DNA of 7,815 nt from a bacterium. GTDB taxonomy: Bacteria > UBA8248. The translations under genes were made by a program, and so were the position numbers. Every line of letters starts with the position of its first letter. Position 1 is the first letter of the stretch. The DNA lies in NCBI GenBank assembly GCA_027622355.1, contig JAQBZT010000139.1:1-7815 (forward strand). Direction: 5' to 3'. Below the pieces are notes generated by a model. It had not been told where the DNA came from, did not search any database, and saw only the letters and a program-made list of their open reading frames with translations. Shown here one piece after another: positions 1 to 6,181 of this stretch.

Positions 1-990
1 GATTTGCACGCGCCCGCACGAGGGACAGGCCACGACATTCACCCCGCGCTGGCGAATCTTGAGGCTCTTGAGAATCTCAAAAGCCACGCGAACTTCCTCG
101 ACCGGATCGGCGGCCAGCGAAACGCGGATGGTGTCCCCGATGCCCTCGGCAAGCAGAATGCCGAGACCGACCGCGGATTTGACGCTGCCCGTCCGCAGGC
201 TCCCGCTCTCTGTGATGCCGAGGTGGAGGGGATAGTCCACCCGCTGGGCCATCATCCGGTAGGCGATGACCGCGCGGCCGACGTCGGAGGCCTTCAGGGA
301 GATTTTCGTGTCGTAGAAGCCGCGCTTTTCGAGCATGGCGAGATGCCGCAGGCCGCTCTCCACCATCGCTTCAGGGCTTGCCCCGCCGTATTTCTCGAGC
401 AGTGGCTTCTCCAGCGAGCCCGAGTTGACCCCGATGCGGATCGGGATGCTGTTGGCCCGGGCGGCGGCGACGACTTCGCTCACGCGATCCTCGCCGTTGA
501 TGTTCCCCGGATTGATCCGCAGGCAATCCATTCCGGCATCCGCCGCCATCAGGGCGAACCGGTGGTCGAAATGGATGTCGGCGACCAGCGGCATATTGGT
601 GCGCCGGCGGATTTCTTTTAAAGCCTGACCCGCCCGCTCGTCGGGAACCGCGAGACGGACAATCTCGCAACCCGCCTCCTCGAGCCGCCCGATCTGGGCC
701 AGCGTCGCCTCCACATCGTGGGTGTAGGTGTTGCACATGGACTGGACGGCGACGGGCGCCCCGCCCCCGATCAGGATGCCGCGGACGGAAATCTGCCGGC
801 TCCTCCGGCGGTGGAGCGGAAATTCGAAGGGATTGGCGCAGGGAACATCCTCTTCCGCCACAGGCTTGCCGGAGAAGACCATCGGGAGGCTTTGGAAGCC
901 CGGCGCGGGCGCAGTCATTCCCCTGCCGGGCTCGGGCTTCACCTGGAAGACATCGTCCGTAAAGGGAGTGAACTCTGAAAAATTCATCAT
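1..990 (-). CDS. ispG: 4-hydroxy-3-methylbut-2-en-1-yl diphosphate synthase IspG (GcpE), 3' end cut by the window
   Basis: IspG is a cytoplasmic [4Fe-4S] enzyme of the MEP isoprenoid pathway. It converts methylerythritol cyclodiphosphate (MEcPP) to HMBPP. The 330 visible codons align by eye with E. coli IspG from its RRK motif (here RRR at 61-63) onward: GGGAPVAVQSM 75-85, VADIHFD 136-142, CLRINPGNI 156-164, IRIGVNSGSLEK 184-195, LHLGITESG 255-263 and SLAADPVEE 291-299. The first two cluster cysteines are in CPSCGR (C322, C325). The third cysteine and the catalytic Glu lie beyond the left edge. The ATG at 990 (or the adjacent ATG at 987) follows the rseP stop by 7 nt, with only a weak GAGAG as ribosome site. 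This start gives about 52 residues more than the E. coli protein before the conserved core. Internal Met25 or Met37 could be the true start. Identity is certain; the start is not. Confidence 0.95.
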   Translation of the reverse strand, partial: MMNFSEFTPFTDDVFQVKPEPGRGMTAPAPGFQSLPMVFSGKPVAEEDVPCANPFEFPLHRRRSRQISVRGILIGGGAPVAVQSMCNTYTHDVEATLAQIGRLEEAGCEIVRLAVPDERAGQALKEIRRRTNMPLVADIHFDHRFALMAADAGMDCLRINPGNINGEDRVSEVVAAARANSIPIRIGVNSGSLEKPLLEKYGGASPEAMVESGLRHLAMLEKRGFYDTKISLKASDVGRAVIAYRMMAQRVDYPLHLGITESGSLRTGSVKSAVGLGILLAEGIGDTIRVSLAADPVEEVRVAFEILKSLKIRQRGVNVVACPSCGRVQI

Positions 991-997
991 GCTCTCT

Positions 998-2149
998 CTA
1001 GCGGGCCCCGCCTGGCTGGGGGGCGGCCGGCGTATTTTTGGCCGGCGCCGTGCTCTGGGGCTTACCGAACAGATAATACACGCTGTCCTGATAGGTGGCG
1101 AAGAGCATCAGGGCGATCAGCAAGGCGGTCCCGACCTGCATCGCCATCTCCTGGACCCGCAGGCTCATCGGCTTCCCGCGGAGCGCCTCGAGGCCCAGAA
1201 AGAAAATGTGCCCGCCGTCGAGTATCGGGATGGGGAGCAAATTCAAAATCGCCAGGTTCAGGCTGAGAAGAATCGCGAACATCACCAGATAGCGCATCCC
1301 TCGCTTGGCCTGCTCGGCCGCGACCACCGAGATGCGGATCGGCCCGCCGATATCGGCCGGCACCGTGCGGACGAGCATTCCGTAGAGCGTCATCACCGTA
1401 AGCCGGATGATGGCGTAGTTCTGGTAGACCGCCTGCCCGAAAGCGCTCACCGGGTTGTAGCGATCGGTGATCGTGCGCGGGCTGATGGAGATACCGATGC
1501 GTCCGTAGCCCAACTGTTTTCCGCCGGGCCCTTTCGAGGTGGGGACAATGGGAACTTCAAGAAATTTCCCCTGCCGCTCGATGCGCAGGGTGATCCGCTT
1601 TTCAGGGTAGGCGCGGATGATCTCGACGAGCTTCACCCACTTCAGCGTCTCCACGCCGTTGATGGCGACGATGCGGTCATTCGGCTGGAGCTCGGTTTGC
1701 GCGGCCGGCGAGTTCGGCAAGACCTGGCCGACCCAGGTCCCCGCCACGGGTATCCCCGCCATGTGGAGGAGCCAGCTGAGCAGAACGGCGAAAAGAATAT
1801 TGAACATAGGCCCGGCAACGATGACGGCGAACCGCTCCCGGACGGGGCGGAGGGCGAAGGATTTTTTCGGGTCGATCCCCTCTTCTTCCTCGTGGCCGGC
1901 TTCCTCTCCCATGAGCTTGACGTAGCCGCCCAGGGGGATCAGCGAAACGCGGTAGTCGGTCTCCCCGCGCTGGAAGCCCCAGATGCGCTTGCCGAAGCCG
2001 AGAGAGAAGACCGTGGCGCCAATTCCGAGTTTTTTGGCGACCCAGAAATGCCCCAACTCATGGATGAAGACCAGGACGCCCAGCACCAGAACCGCCCAGA
2101 AGAACGTTTCAGCAAAACCGTAGAACCATCCAAATATGTTCAGCAGCAC
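998..2149 (-). CDS. rseP: RseP-family site-2 zinc metalloprotease
   Basis: This is an intramembrane protease of the RseP/YaeL/MmpA group, which cuts membrane-spanning segments such as those of anti-sigma factors and spent signal peptides. At 383 residues it has the HExxH zinc motif as HELGH (H30, E31, H34) inside the first membrane helix. GPMFN (113-117) falls in the second. One PDZ domain lies at about 135-205. The third zinc-ligand motif, NLLPIPILDGGH, spans 303-314 with the LDG at 310-312, and a last hydrophobic helix runs about 337-352. E. coli RseP has two PDZ domains (about 450 residues), so this is the single-PDZ form common elsewhere. An acidic run (82-90) sits on the cytoplasmic loop and a Pro/Ala-rich tail closes the protein. 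The GTG start follows AAGG by 8 nt and lies 21 nt after the LolA-like stop; ispG begins 7 nt downstream. rseP next to ispG is a familiar arrangement, but dxr, often found upstream, is not there. Its substrate here is unknown. Confidence 0.94.
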   Translation of the reverse strand: MLLNIFGWFYGFAETFFWAVLVLGVLVFIHELGHFWVAKKLGIGATVFSLGFGKRIWGFQRGETDYRVSLIPLGGYVKLMGEEAGHEEEEGIDPKKSFALRPVRERFAVIVAGPMFNILFAVLLSWLLHMAGIPVAGTWVGQVLPNSPAAQTELQPNDRIVAINGVETLKWVKLVEIIRAYPEKRITLRIERQGKFLEVPIVPTSKGPGGKQLGYGRIGISISPRTITDRYNPVSAFGQAVYQNYAIIRLTVMTLYGMLVRTVPADIGGPIRISVVAAEQAKRGMRYLVMFAILLSLNLAILNLLPIPILDGGHIFFLGLEALRGKPMSLRVQEMAMQVGTALLIALMLFATYQDSVYYLFGKPQSTAPAKNTPAAPQPGGAR

Positions 2150-2170
2150 AACATCTACCTTTCCAAGCGG

Positions 2171-2965
2171 CTAGGGGTTTTGCCCCAGGGGACTCGGCGT
2201 CCGGAAAACCTCGACTCCGGGTGGAATCTTGAACTCAAAATCCCCATTGTCAAAAGCAACGCCTTCACGAATGTTGAAAAACCGGATTCGAGTTTCATTT
2301 CCGAGATGATCCCGAAACTCAAAGCCGAGAATCTGAAAGCTCTCCACGTCCACCTCGAGCCACAGATTGCGAAATCCGCCCTCCATCTTGATCGGCGTCA
2401 GGGAAAGCCGGTGCGGCGTCCCCTGCTTCCACACCCCCTCTTTTTGCCGGGGAGCGCCCCATTCCTCCACCGTGATGCGAAAGCTGTCCTCGAGCCTTCC
2501 CTTCCCGGCCAAAAAGAGGAGCGGCGTCGGGCTCGCGGCCGAGGAGTTGAGGGGCGTGATCAATACCTGCCGGAGGCTCTCCGTATAAATCCACAGGGTC
2601 TTCCCGTTCGAGACGACCATCTGCCGCTCCGGCTCCCGGTAGTCGAAGCGTATGCGGCCGGGCTTGCGGAGCGAAAACCGCCCCTTCGAGCGCGTGATTT
2701 TTCCAAGGGAGCGCAGGAGGTTTTCCTGCTCGAAGTCGGCAAAAAGGGTGCGGGTCTTTTCATACTTGATCTGGAGCTGAACCGCGATCCTCTTCGTGCG
2801 CGCGTCATTTTCCGCCGGAGCGGCACCCTGCGGCGCGGCCGCCGCCGCGGGGAAAGGCCCGCACAGGGCGGCGCCGAGGAGCGCGGCGAAAAAATACGGC
2901 CGAACGGCTTTTTTCCGCTTCCTCGGCCGGGCCGGACCTTCCTCTTCGCCTCCAGAGAAACCCAT
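2171..2965 (-). CDS. lolA: LolA-like periplasmic outer-membrane lipoprotein carrier
   Basis: The predicted product is 264 residues. LolA proteins accept lipoproteins from the inner-membrane LolCDE transporter and ferry them through the periplasm. After a basic stretch (RKRKK, 15-19), a hydrophobic segment (about 24-44) ending in a run of alanines looks like a signal peptide cleaved near residue 44. The mature part shows the family pattern: LQIKYEKTRTLFADFEQ (64-80), SKGRFSLRKPGRIRFDYREP (93-112), the strand VVSNGKTLWIYTESLRQV (117-134) and the TPLLFL helix (147-152). Cys35 in the signal region is not in a lipobox, so the protein should be soluble. The ATG at 2965 is preferred because GAGGG sits 8 nt upstream and the frame otherwise runs back into purN. 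About 14 residues before the basic region is longer than usual. It lies 41 nt after purN and 21 nt before rseP. LolA-related families such as LolA-like outer-membrane proteins cannot be excluded. Confidence 0.83.
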   Translation of the reverse strand: MGFSGGEEEGPARPRKRKKAVRPYFFAALLGAALCGPFPAAAAAPQGAAPAENDARTKRIAVQLQIKYEKTRTLFADFEQENLLRSLGKITRSKGRFSLRKPGRIRFDYREPERQMVVSNGKTLWIYTESLRQVLITPLNSSAASPTPLLFLAGKGRLEDSFRITVEEWGAPRQKEGVWKQGTPHRLSLTPIKMEGGFRNLWLEVDVESFQILGFEFRDHLGNETRIRFFNIREGVAFDNGDFEFKIPPGVEVFRTPSPLGQNP

Positions 2966-2973
2966 CGCTATCA

Positions 2974-2978
2974 CCCTC
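2974..2978 (-). promoter_or_regulatory. Ribosome binding site GAGGG of the LolA-like gene
   Basis: GAGGG stands 8 nt before the ATG at 2965. It supports this start over longer versions of the same open frame, which would overlap purN by more than 100 nt. Confidence 0.7.
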
Positions 2979-3006
2979 GAAATTCTAGAGACGGCCCCGG
3001 GGAGTG

Positions 3007-3678
3007 TCAAACAATTGCTCGGCAGGGGGAGGAAATCGCCGAAGCGGCCTCCTCGAAGGCGCCTTCCTTGAAGCGGACTTTTCTTCCCTCGCGCGCGATC
3101 TTTCCCTCGGCCCACAGCCGGACCACGAGGGGATAAAGCCGATGCTCCTGGACCAGGATCCGGTCGGAGAGGTTTTTTTCGTCATCACCCGGTAGAACGG
3201 GAACAGCCGCCTGAAGGATGATAGGCCCGGTGTCCACCCCCTCGTCAATGAAATGGACGGTGCAGCCGGAGATCCGCACCCCCGCGCGCAGGGCCTTCCG
3301 CTGCGCATCCAGTCCCGGAAAGCTGGGGAGCAAGGAGGGATGGATGTTGAGGAGCCGCCCCTCGAAGCGGTGGATGAACTCCTCTCCCAGGATGCGCATG
3401 TAGCCGGCGCAGCAGATCAGATCGGCCCCGGCCTTCTCCACCGCATCGCCAAGCCGCGCCTCGTAGCCCGGCGCCGCCGGGTCGATCCACTCCGCCGCCA
3501 CCCCGGCGCTCCGGGCCCGATCGAGGGCGGGCGCATCCCGCTTGTCGCTCAAGACGGCGGCTACCCGCGCCGGAAAATCCGCCTCGGCCGACGCATCGAG
3601 GAGCGCCTGCAGGTTTGACCCCCGGCCGGAGGCCAAAACCACCACCCGGCAAAGCGTCCCGCCGCCTTTTTTGCTCAC
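3007..3678 (-). CDS. purN: Phosphoribosylglycinamide formyltransferase (GAR transformylase)
   Basis: PurN carries out the third step of de novo purine synthesis, transferring a formyl group from 10-formyl-tetrahydrofolate to glycinamide ribonucleotide. The 223-residue product (E. coli 212) begins with a Rossmann strand, RVVVLASGRGSNLQALL (11-27), whose GSN binds the substrate phosphate. The formyltransferase signature LNIHPSLLPSFPG (110-122) supplies catalytic N111 and H113. The third catalytic residue, aspartate 149, is in the EGVDTGP motif; these match N106, H108 and D144 of E. coli. All key residues are present. The GTG start overlaps the purM TGA as GTGA, a 4-nt overlap, and is preceded by GAGGGG at 6 nt (after a 5-nt ATATC plus the next base), so translation is probably coupled to purM. 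The purM-purN order is common. A short tail past the usual end (about 210-223) has no recognised role. Confidence 0.96.
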   Translation of the reverse strand: MSKKGGGTLCRVVVLASGRGSNLQALLDASAEADFPARVAAVLSDKRDAPALDRARSAGVAAEWIDPAAPGYEARLGDAVEKAGADLICCAGYMRILGEEFIHRFEGRLLNIHPSLLPSFPGLDAQRKALRAGVRISGCTVHFIDEGVDTGPIILQAAVPVLPGDDEKNLSDRILVQEHRLYPLVVRLWAEGKIAREGRKVRFKEGAFEEAASAISSPCRAIV

Positions 3679-4721
3679 GATATCCCCTCAATCCGCACGG
3701 CGGGCTCCCCCGCCCCCCGGGCATGTACCTCGCCGATGCGGGAAAAAGCGACCTCGGCCGCCCCGAGCGCCGCCTCCACCTGCGCCGCCGCCTCCGGGGC
3801 GACAGCCATCACAAAACCGAGCCCCATGTTGAAGGTGCGGTACATCTCGGCCGCCTCGACCGGCCCGCGCCCGGCGATCAGGGAAAAGATGGGCGGCCTC
3901 TCCCAGCTTGCGGGGTCGAGTCTCGCCTGCCCGCCCTCGGGGATGATCCGCGAAAGGTTCCCGGGCACCCCCCCGCCCGTAATATGCACCAGACCGTGCA
4001 CGCCCTCGATCTCCCGAACGGCCGCCACGGCCTTTGCATATATTTCCGTCGGGGCCAGAAGCGCCTCCGCGAGAGGGGTGCCCAGCTCCGGCACCGTATC
4101 GGGTTTTTTCCACGCCTCGACATCGGGAAGTATCCGCCGCACGAGCGAGTAGCCGTTGCTGTGGAGCCCGGACGAGGGCAGTCCGATCAGGACATCGCCC
4201 GTGCGCACGGCGGTTCCATCAATCAGACGGCGGCGCGAAACCACGCCAACCGCGCATCCGGAGAGGTCATAGACGCCCGGTTCGTAGAAGTCCGGCATCT
4301 CGGCCGTCTCGCCCCCCAGGAGCACGCAACCCGCCCGGCGGCATCCCTCGCCAATTCCTTCCACCACCTCGGCCAGCGTCTGCGCATCGATCCGCCCGGT
4401 TCCCAGGTAGTCGAGGAAAAAAAGCGGGATGGCGCCCGCCGTCAGCACATCGTTCATGCACATTGCCACAAGGTCGATGCCGATGGTGCGGTGGCGCTTC
4501 AACTCTTGGGCGATGATGAGCTTCGTCCCCACTCCGTCGGTGCCGGATATCAGCACCGGGTCCTCCACCATCGCACCGAGGTGAAACATGCCGGCAAACT
4601 GCTTCAAGTCACCCAGCACCCGGCCGGGATGGGCCTTTTGCGTCGCGCGCACGGTTTCCGTGATGTCGCAGACAAACTGATCGCCGCCTGCCACATCCAC
4701 TCCAGCGGCCCGGTATGTCAT
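3675..4721 (-). CDS. purM: Phosphoribosylformylglycinamidine cyclo-ligase (AIR synthetase)
   Basis: PurM closes the imidazole ring in the fifth step of purine synthesis, turning formylglycinamidine ribonucleotide plus ATP into aminoimidazole ribonucleotide. The 348-residue product has the usual family length (about 345). Motifs in order are the nucleotide-binding loop GTDGVGTK (60-67), DLVAMCMNDVL (83-93), LLGGETAEMP (134-143), the signature GLPSSGLHSNGYSLVR (180-195), HITGGG (246-251) and FNMGLGF (297-303). Together these cover both halves of the PurM fold, and nothing is missing. The open frame extends upstream to 4823, but the ATG at 4721 is chosen: it has AGGA five nt ahead and gives the standard N-terminus (TYRAAGVDV). 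Its TGA overlaps the purN GTG by 4 nt. A 98-nt gap separates it from lpxC, the widest break in the cluster. Confidence 0.97.
   Translation of the reverse strand: MTYRAAGVDVAGGDQFVCDITETVRATQKAHPGRVLGDLKQFAGMFHLGAMVEDPVLISGTDGVGTKLIIAQELKRHRTIGIDLVAMCMNDVLTAGAIPLFFLDYLGTGRIDAQTLAEVVEGIGEGCRRAGCVLLGGETAEMPDFYEPGVYDLSGCAVGVVSRRRLIDGTAVRTGDVLIGLPSSGLHSNGYSLVRRILPDVEAWKKPDTVPELGTPLAEALLAPTEIYAKAVAAVREIEGVHGLVHITGGGVPGNLSRIIPEGGQARLDPASWERPPIFSLIAGRGPVEAAEMYRTFNMGLGFVMAVAPEAAAQVEAALGAAEVAFSRIGEVHARGAGEPAVRIEGIS
3684..3689 (-). promoter_or_regulatory. Ribosome binding site GAGGGG of purN, inside the end of purM
   Basis: GAGGGG lies within the last codons of purM, a few nt before the GTG at 3678. 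It supports the non-ATG start and the GTGA overlap with the purM stop. Confidence 0.7.
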
Positions 4722-4819
4722 GTTTTTCCTGGAAACCAAAGGGAGCCCTCTATGGGTCAATGCATCTGCGTTTTTCTGCGAGCCAAGATGAAATGAGGAT
4801 TCGGCACTCGCAATACATC
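4722..4819 (-). other. 98-bp intergenic gap between lpxC and purM
   Basis: This is the only gap in the cluster long enough for an internal promoter. On the minus strand it holds TTGACC (a good -35 look-alike), but no acceptable -10 lies 16-18 nt beyond it. A TTGCGA / CATCTT pair is equally weak. There is no stem followed by a T-run, so no intrinsic terminator. The purM ribosome site AGGA (4727-4730) falls within a small inverted repeat, TTTCC-A-GGAAA (4725-4735). No purine riboswitch or PurR-box architecture is evident. Co-transcription with lpxC is the simplest reading. Confidence 0.5.
4727..4730 (-). promoter_or_regulatory. Ribosome binding site AGGA of purM
   Basis: AGGA sits 5 nt before the ATG at 4721 and decides this start against the longer frame reaching back to 4823 (an extra 34 residues unlike any PurM N-terminus). 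Confidence 0.65.
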
Positions 4820-6181
4820 TCAAGGATAGGCTTCTGAAAGCGCCCGGACCAGTTCCACGTTCAGCCGGTGGCCGCTCTTGGATGCGGTCACCTTCCCCTG
4901 CAGGGGCCGCCCGAGAAGATATACATCGCCTACGAGATCCAGAATCTTGTGGCGGACGAACTCATCGGGAAAGCGAAGCTCCGTGTTCACGATGCGCTCC
5001 CGATCCACGAGAATCACATTCCCCCACCTGCCGCCCTCGCCCAGCCCCATCTTCTCCAGGGACTCCAGCTCCCAGATAAAGCTGAACGTGCGGGCCGGGG
5101 CCAGCTCCTCGCGGAAGCTCTCCGCGCCGGAATGATGGTAGGTGAACTCCTGCTGGCCGATGGGTTCAGGGTAATCCATATGATAGGTGACGGAGAAGGT
5201 TTCCGCGGGCTCGATTCGGATGAAGCTGCTGTCCGCTTCCTTGTCCCTGACCTCAATCGTCTTGCCCACAACCAGCGACCGCACCCCGCCCTCCTGTTCG
5301 ACGATGCCGGCATCCTCAATGAGCTGACAAAAATCCGCGGCGGAACCGTCCGTGTTCGGCACCTCTTCCCCGATCTTCACCATGAGGTTGGAGATGCCGT
5401 AGGCGTGCAGCGCACTCATGAGATGCTCGATCGTCCGGGCAACAGCGGTTCCGTTCCGCAGGTTGGTGGCATGGTTCGTGTTCTCCACAAATTCCGCCTG
5501 TGCGGCGATCGTTTCCTTGTTCGTCAGGCTACCGAAGCGGATGCCCTGTCCCGCGGGGAGCGGCTCGAGTATCAGCCCCGTCTTCACGCCGGAGTGCAGC
5601 CCCAGCCCGTAGAGAACGACGCTTCTCCCGATCGTCTTCTGTAACATCCCCGCGCCGCCTCGCGCCGTGGAGGACGAAGCGGGCCGCTTTGTTTTCCGGC
5701 CGGCCGTCTTCTGAAAAGGAGCGCCCGCAAGGGCGGATCCGGCCACACCGGATTTCACCTCTACATTTTCCTCGGGGTACAGCTTTGCGTTGCTATTCTT
5801 CAACAATTGCAATCTGCGGGCTTGAACGGCCTGTCCCACCACATCCAGAACCACCTCGATGGAGAGTGGCTTCTCGATGAAGTCGAACGCGCCGAGCTTC
5901 GTGGCGGTGACAGCCGTGTCGATGCTGCCGTGGCCCGACATGACCACCACCTCCACGTCTCCGTCGGATTCCTTGACGGCCTGGAGGGTCTTGATCCCGT
6001 CGATTCCCGGCATCCAGACATCCAGAAGAACGACATCGGGGGCGTGCGTGCGGACCATCTCCAGAGCGAGTTCGCCCGTGGCCGCCTTCGCGACCCGGTA
6101 ACCCTCGTCCTTCAAGATGGCTTCCAGACTCGACAGAATGGTCTCTTCATCGTCGACGATGAGAACGTGGCCTTTATCCAA
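4820..6181 (-). CDS. lpxC: Fusion of an NtrX-type response-regulator receiver to LpxC (UDP-3-O-acyl-GlcNAc deacetylase)
   Basis: This is one uninterrupted frame of 453 residues. Residues 1-120 are a complete CheY-like receiver with acidic pocket D10/D11, phospho-acceptor D54 (LLDVWMPG), S82 (MSGHG) and K104 (FIEKP). GAFDFIEKPLS is typical of NtrX/NtrC receivers. Residues about 124-178 form an Ala/Ser/Lys/Gly-rich linker. Residues 179-453 are LpxC, the zinc deacetylase of the committed step of lipid A synthesis in the cytoplasm. It has GLGLHSG (192-198), catalytic E252 and zinc ligand H253 (RTIEHL), ARTFSF (363-368), zinc ligands H411 and D415 (FVRHKILD) and catalytic H438 (SGHRLN). All expected active-site residues are present. 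The AAA+ and helix-turn-helix domains of NtrX are absent. The protein ends 15 residues after H438, against 40 in E. coli. The TTG start overlaps the kinase stop by 8 nt, with AAGGA 9 nt upstream. Control of LpxC by phosphorylation is an inference. Confidence 0.93.
   Translation of the reverse strand: MDKGHVLIVDDEETILSSLEAILKDEGYRVAKAATGELALEMVRTHAPDVVLLDVWMPGIDGIKTLQAVKESDGDVEVVVMSGHGSIDTAVTATKLGAFDFIEKPLSIEVVLDVVGQAVQARRLQLLKNSNAKLYPEENVEVKSGVAGSALAGAPFQKTAGRKTKRPASSSTARGGAGMLQKTIGRSVVLYGLGLHSGVKTGLILEPLPAGQGIRFGSLTNKETIAAQAEFVENTNHATNLRNGTAVARTIEHLMSALHAYGISNLMVKIGEEVPNTDGSAADFCQLIEDAGIVEQEGGVRSLVVGKTIEVRDKEADSSFIRIEPAETFSVTYHMDYPEPIGQQEFTYHHSGAESFREELAPARTFSFIWELESLEKMGLGEGGRWGNVILVDRERIVNTELRFPDEFVRHKILDLVGDVYLLGRPLQGKVTASKSGHRLNVELVRALSEAYP
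5647..5661 (-). promoter_or_regulatory. Possible internal translation start for free-standing LpxC
   Basis: Met179 of the fusion (ATG, first base at 5647) begins exactly where ordinary LpxC proteins begin. GAGG at 5658-5661 lies 10 nt ahead of it, a marginal spacing in a very GC-rich stretch. Internal initiation could yield an unfused 275-residue LpxC alongside the fusion. The motif is weak and may be chance. Confidence 0.3.

Noticed and set aside
371..736. Minus-strand frame of 121 codons at the left end
   Set aside because: It is out of frame within ispG, whose conserved motifs are read in another frame over the same bases.
2810..2965. Lipoprotein signal in the LolA-like protein (Cys35)
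   Set aside because: The residue before the cysteine is Leu, which does not fit a lipobox, and an Ala-rich cleavage site follows downstream.
728..3136. Plus-strand open frame of 802 codons running antisense to rseP, the LolA-like gene and ispG
   Set aside because: It lies opposite well-recognised genes and its translation is rich in Arg, Gly, Pro, Asp and His with no domain. Long antisense frames are expected in high-GC DNA.
3615..4796. Plus-strand open frame of 393 codons antisense to purM
   Set aside because: It mirrors purM codon structure and has no recognisable motifs, so it is a shadow of the real gene.
4722..4819. Internal promoter or terminator before purM
   Set aside because: TTGACC has no matching -10 at proper spacing, and there is no stem-loop with a T-run. 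The short TTTCC-A-GGAAA repeat is too small to count as a regulatory hairpin.
4868..5644. Plus-strand open frame of 258 codons antisense to LpxC
   Set aside because: The opposite strand encodes LpxC with intact catalytic residues, and the antisense translation resembles no protein family.
5640..5830. The receiver-LpxC join as a sequencing frameshift or assembly chimera
   Set aside because: The frame is continuous with coding-like composition through the linker, both domains are complete, and the kinase upstream and purM downstream fit the same strand and operon. Only read-level data could fully exclude it.
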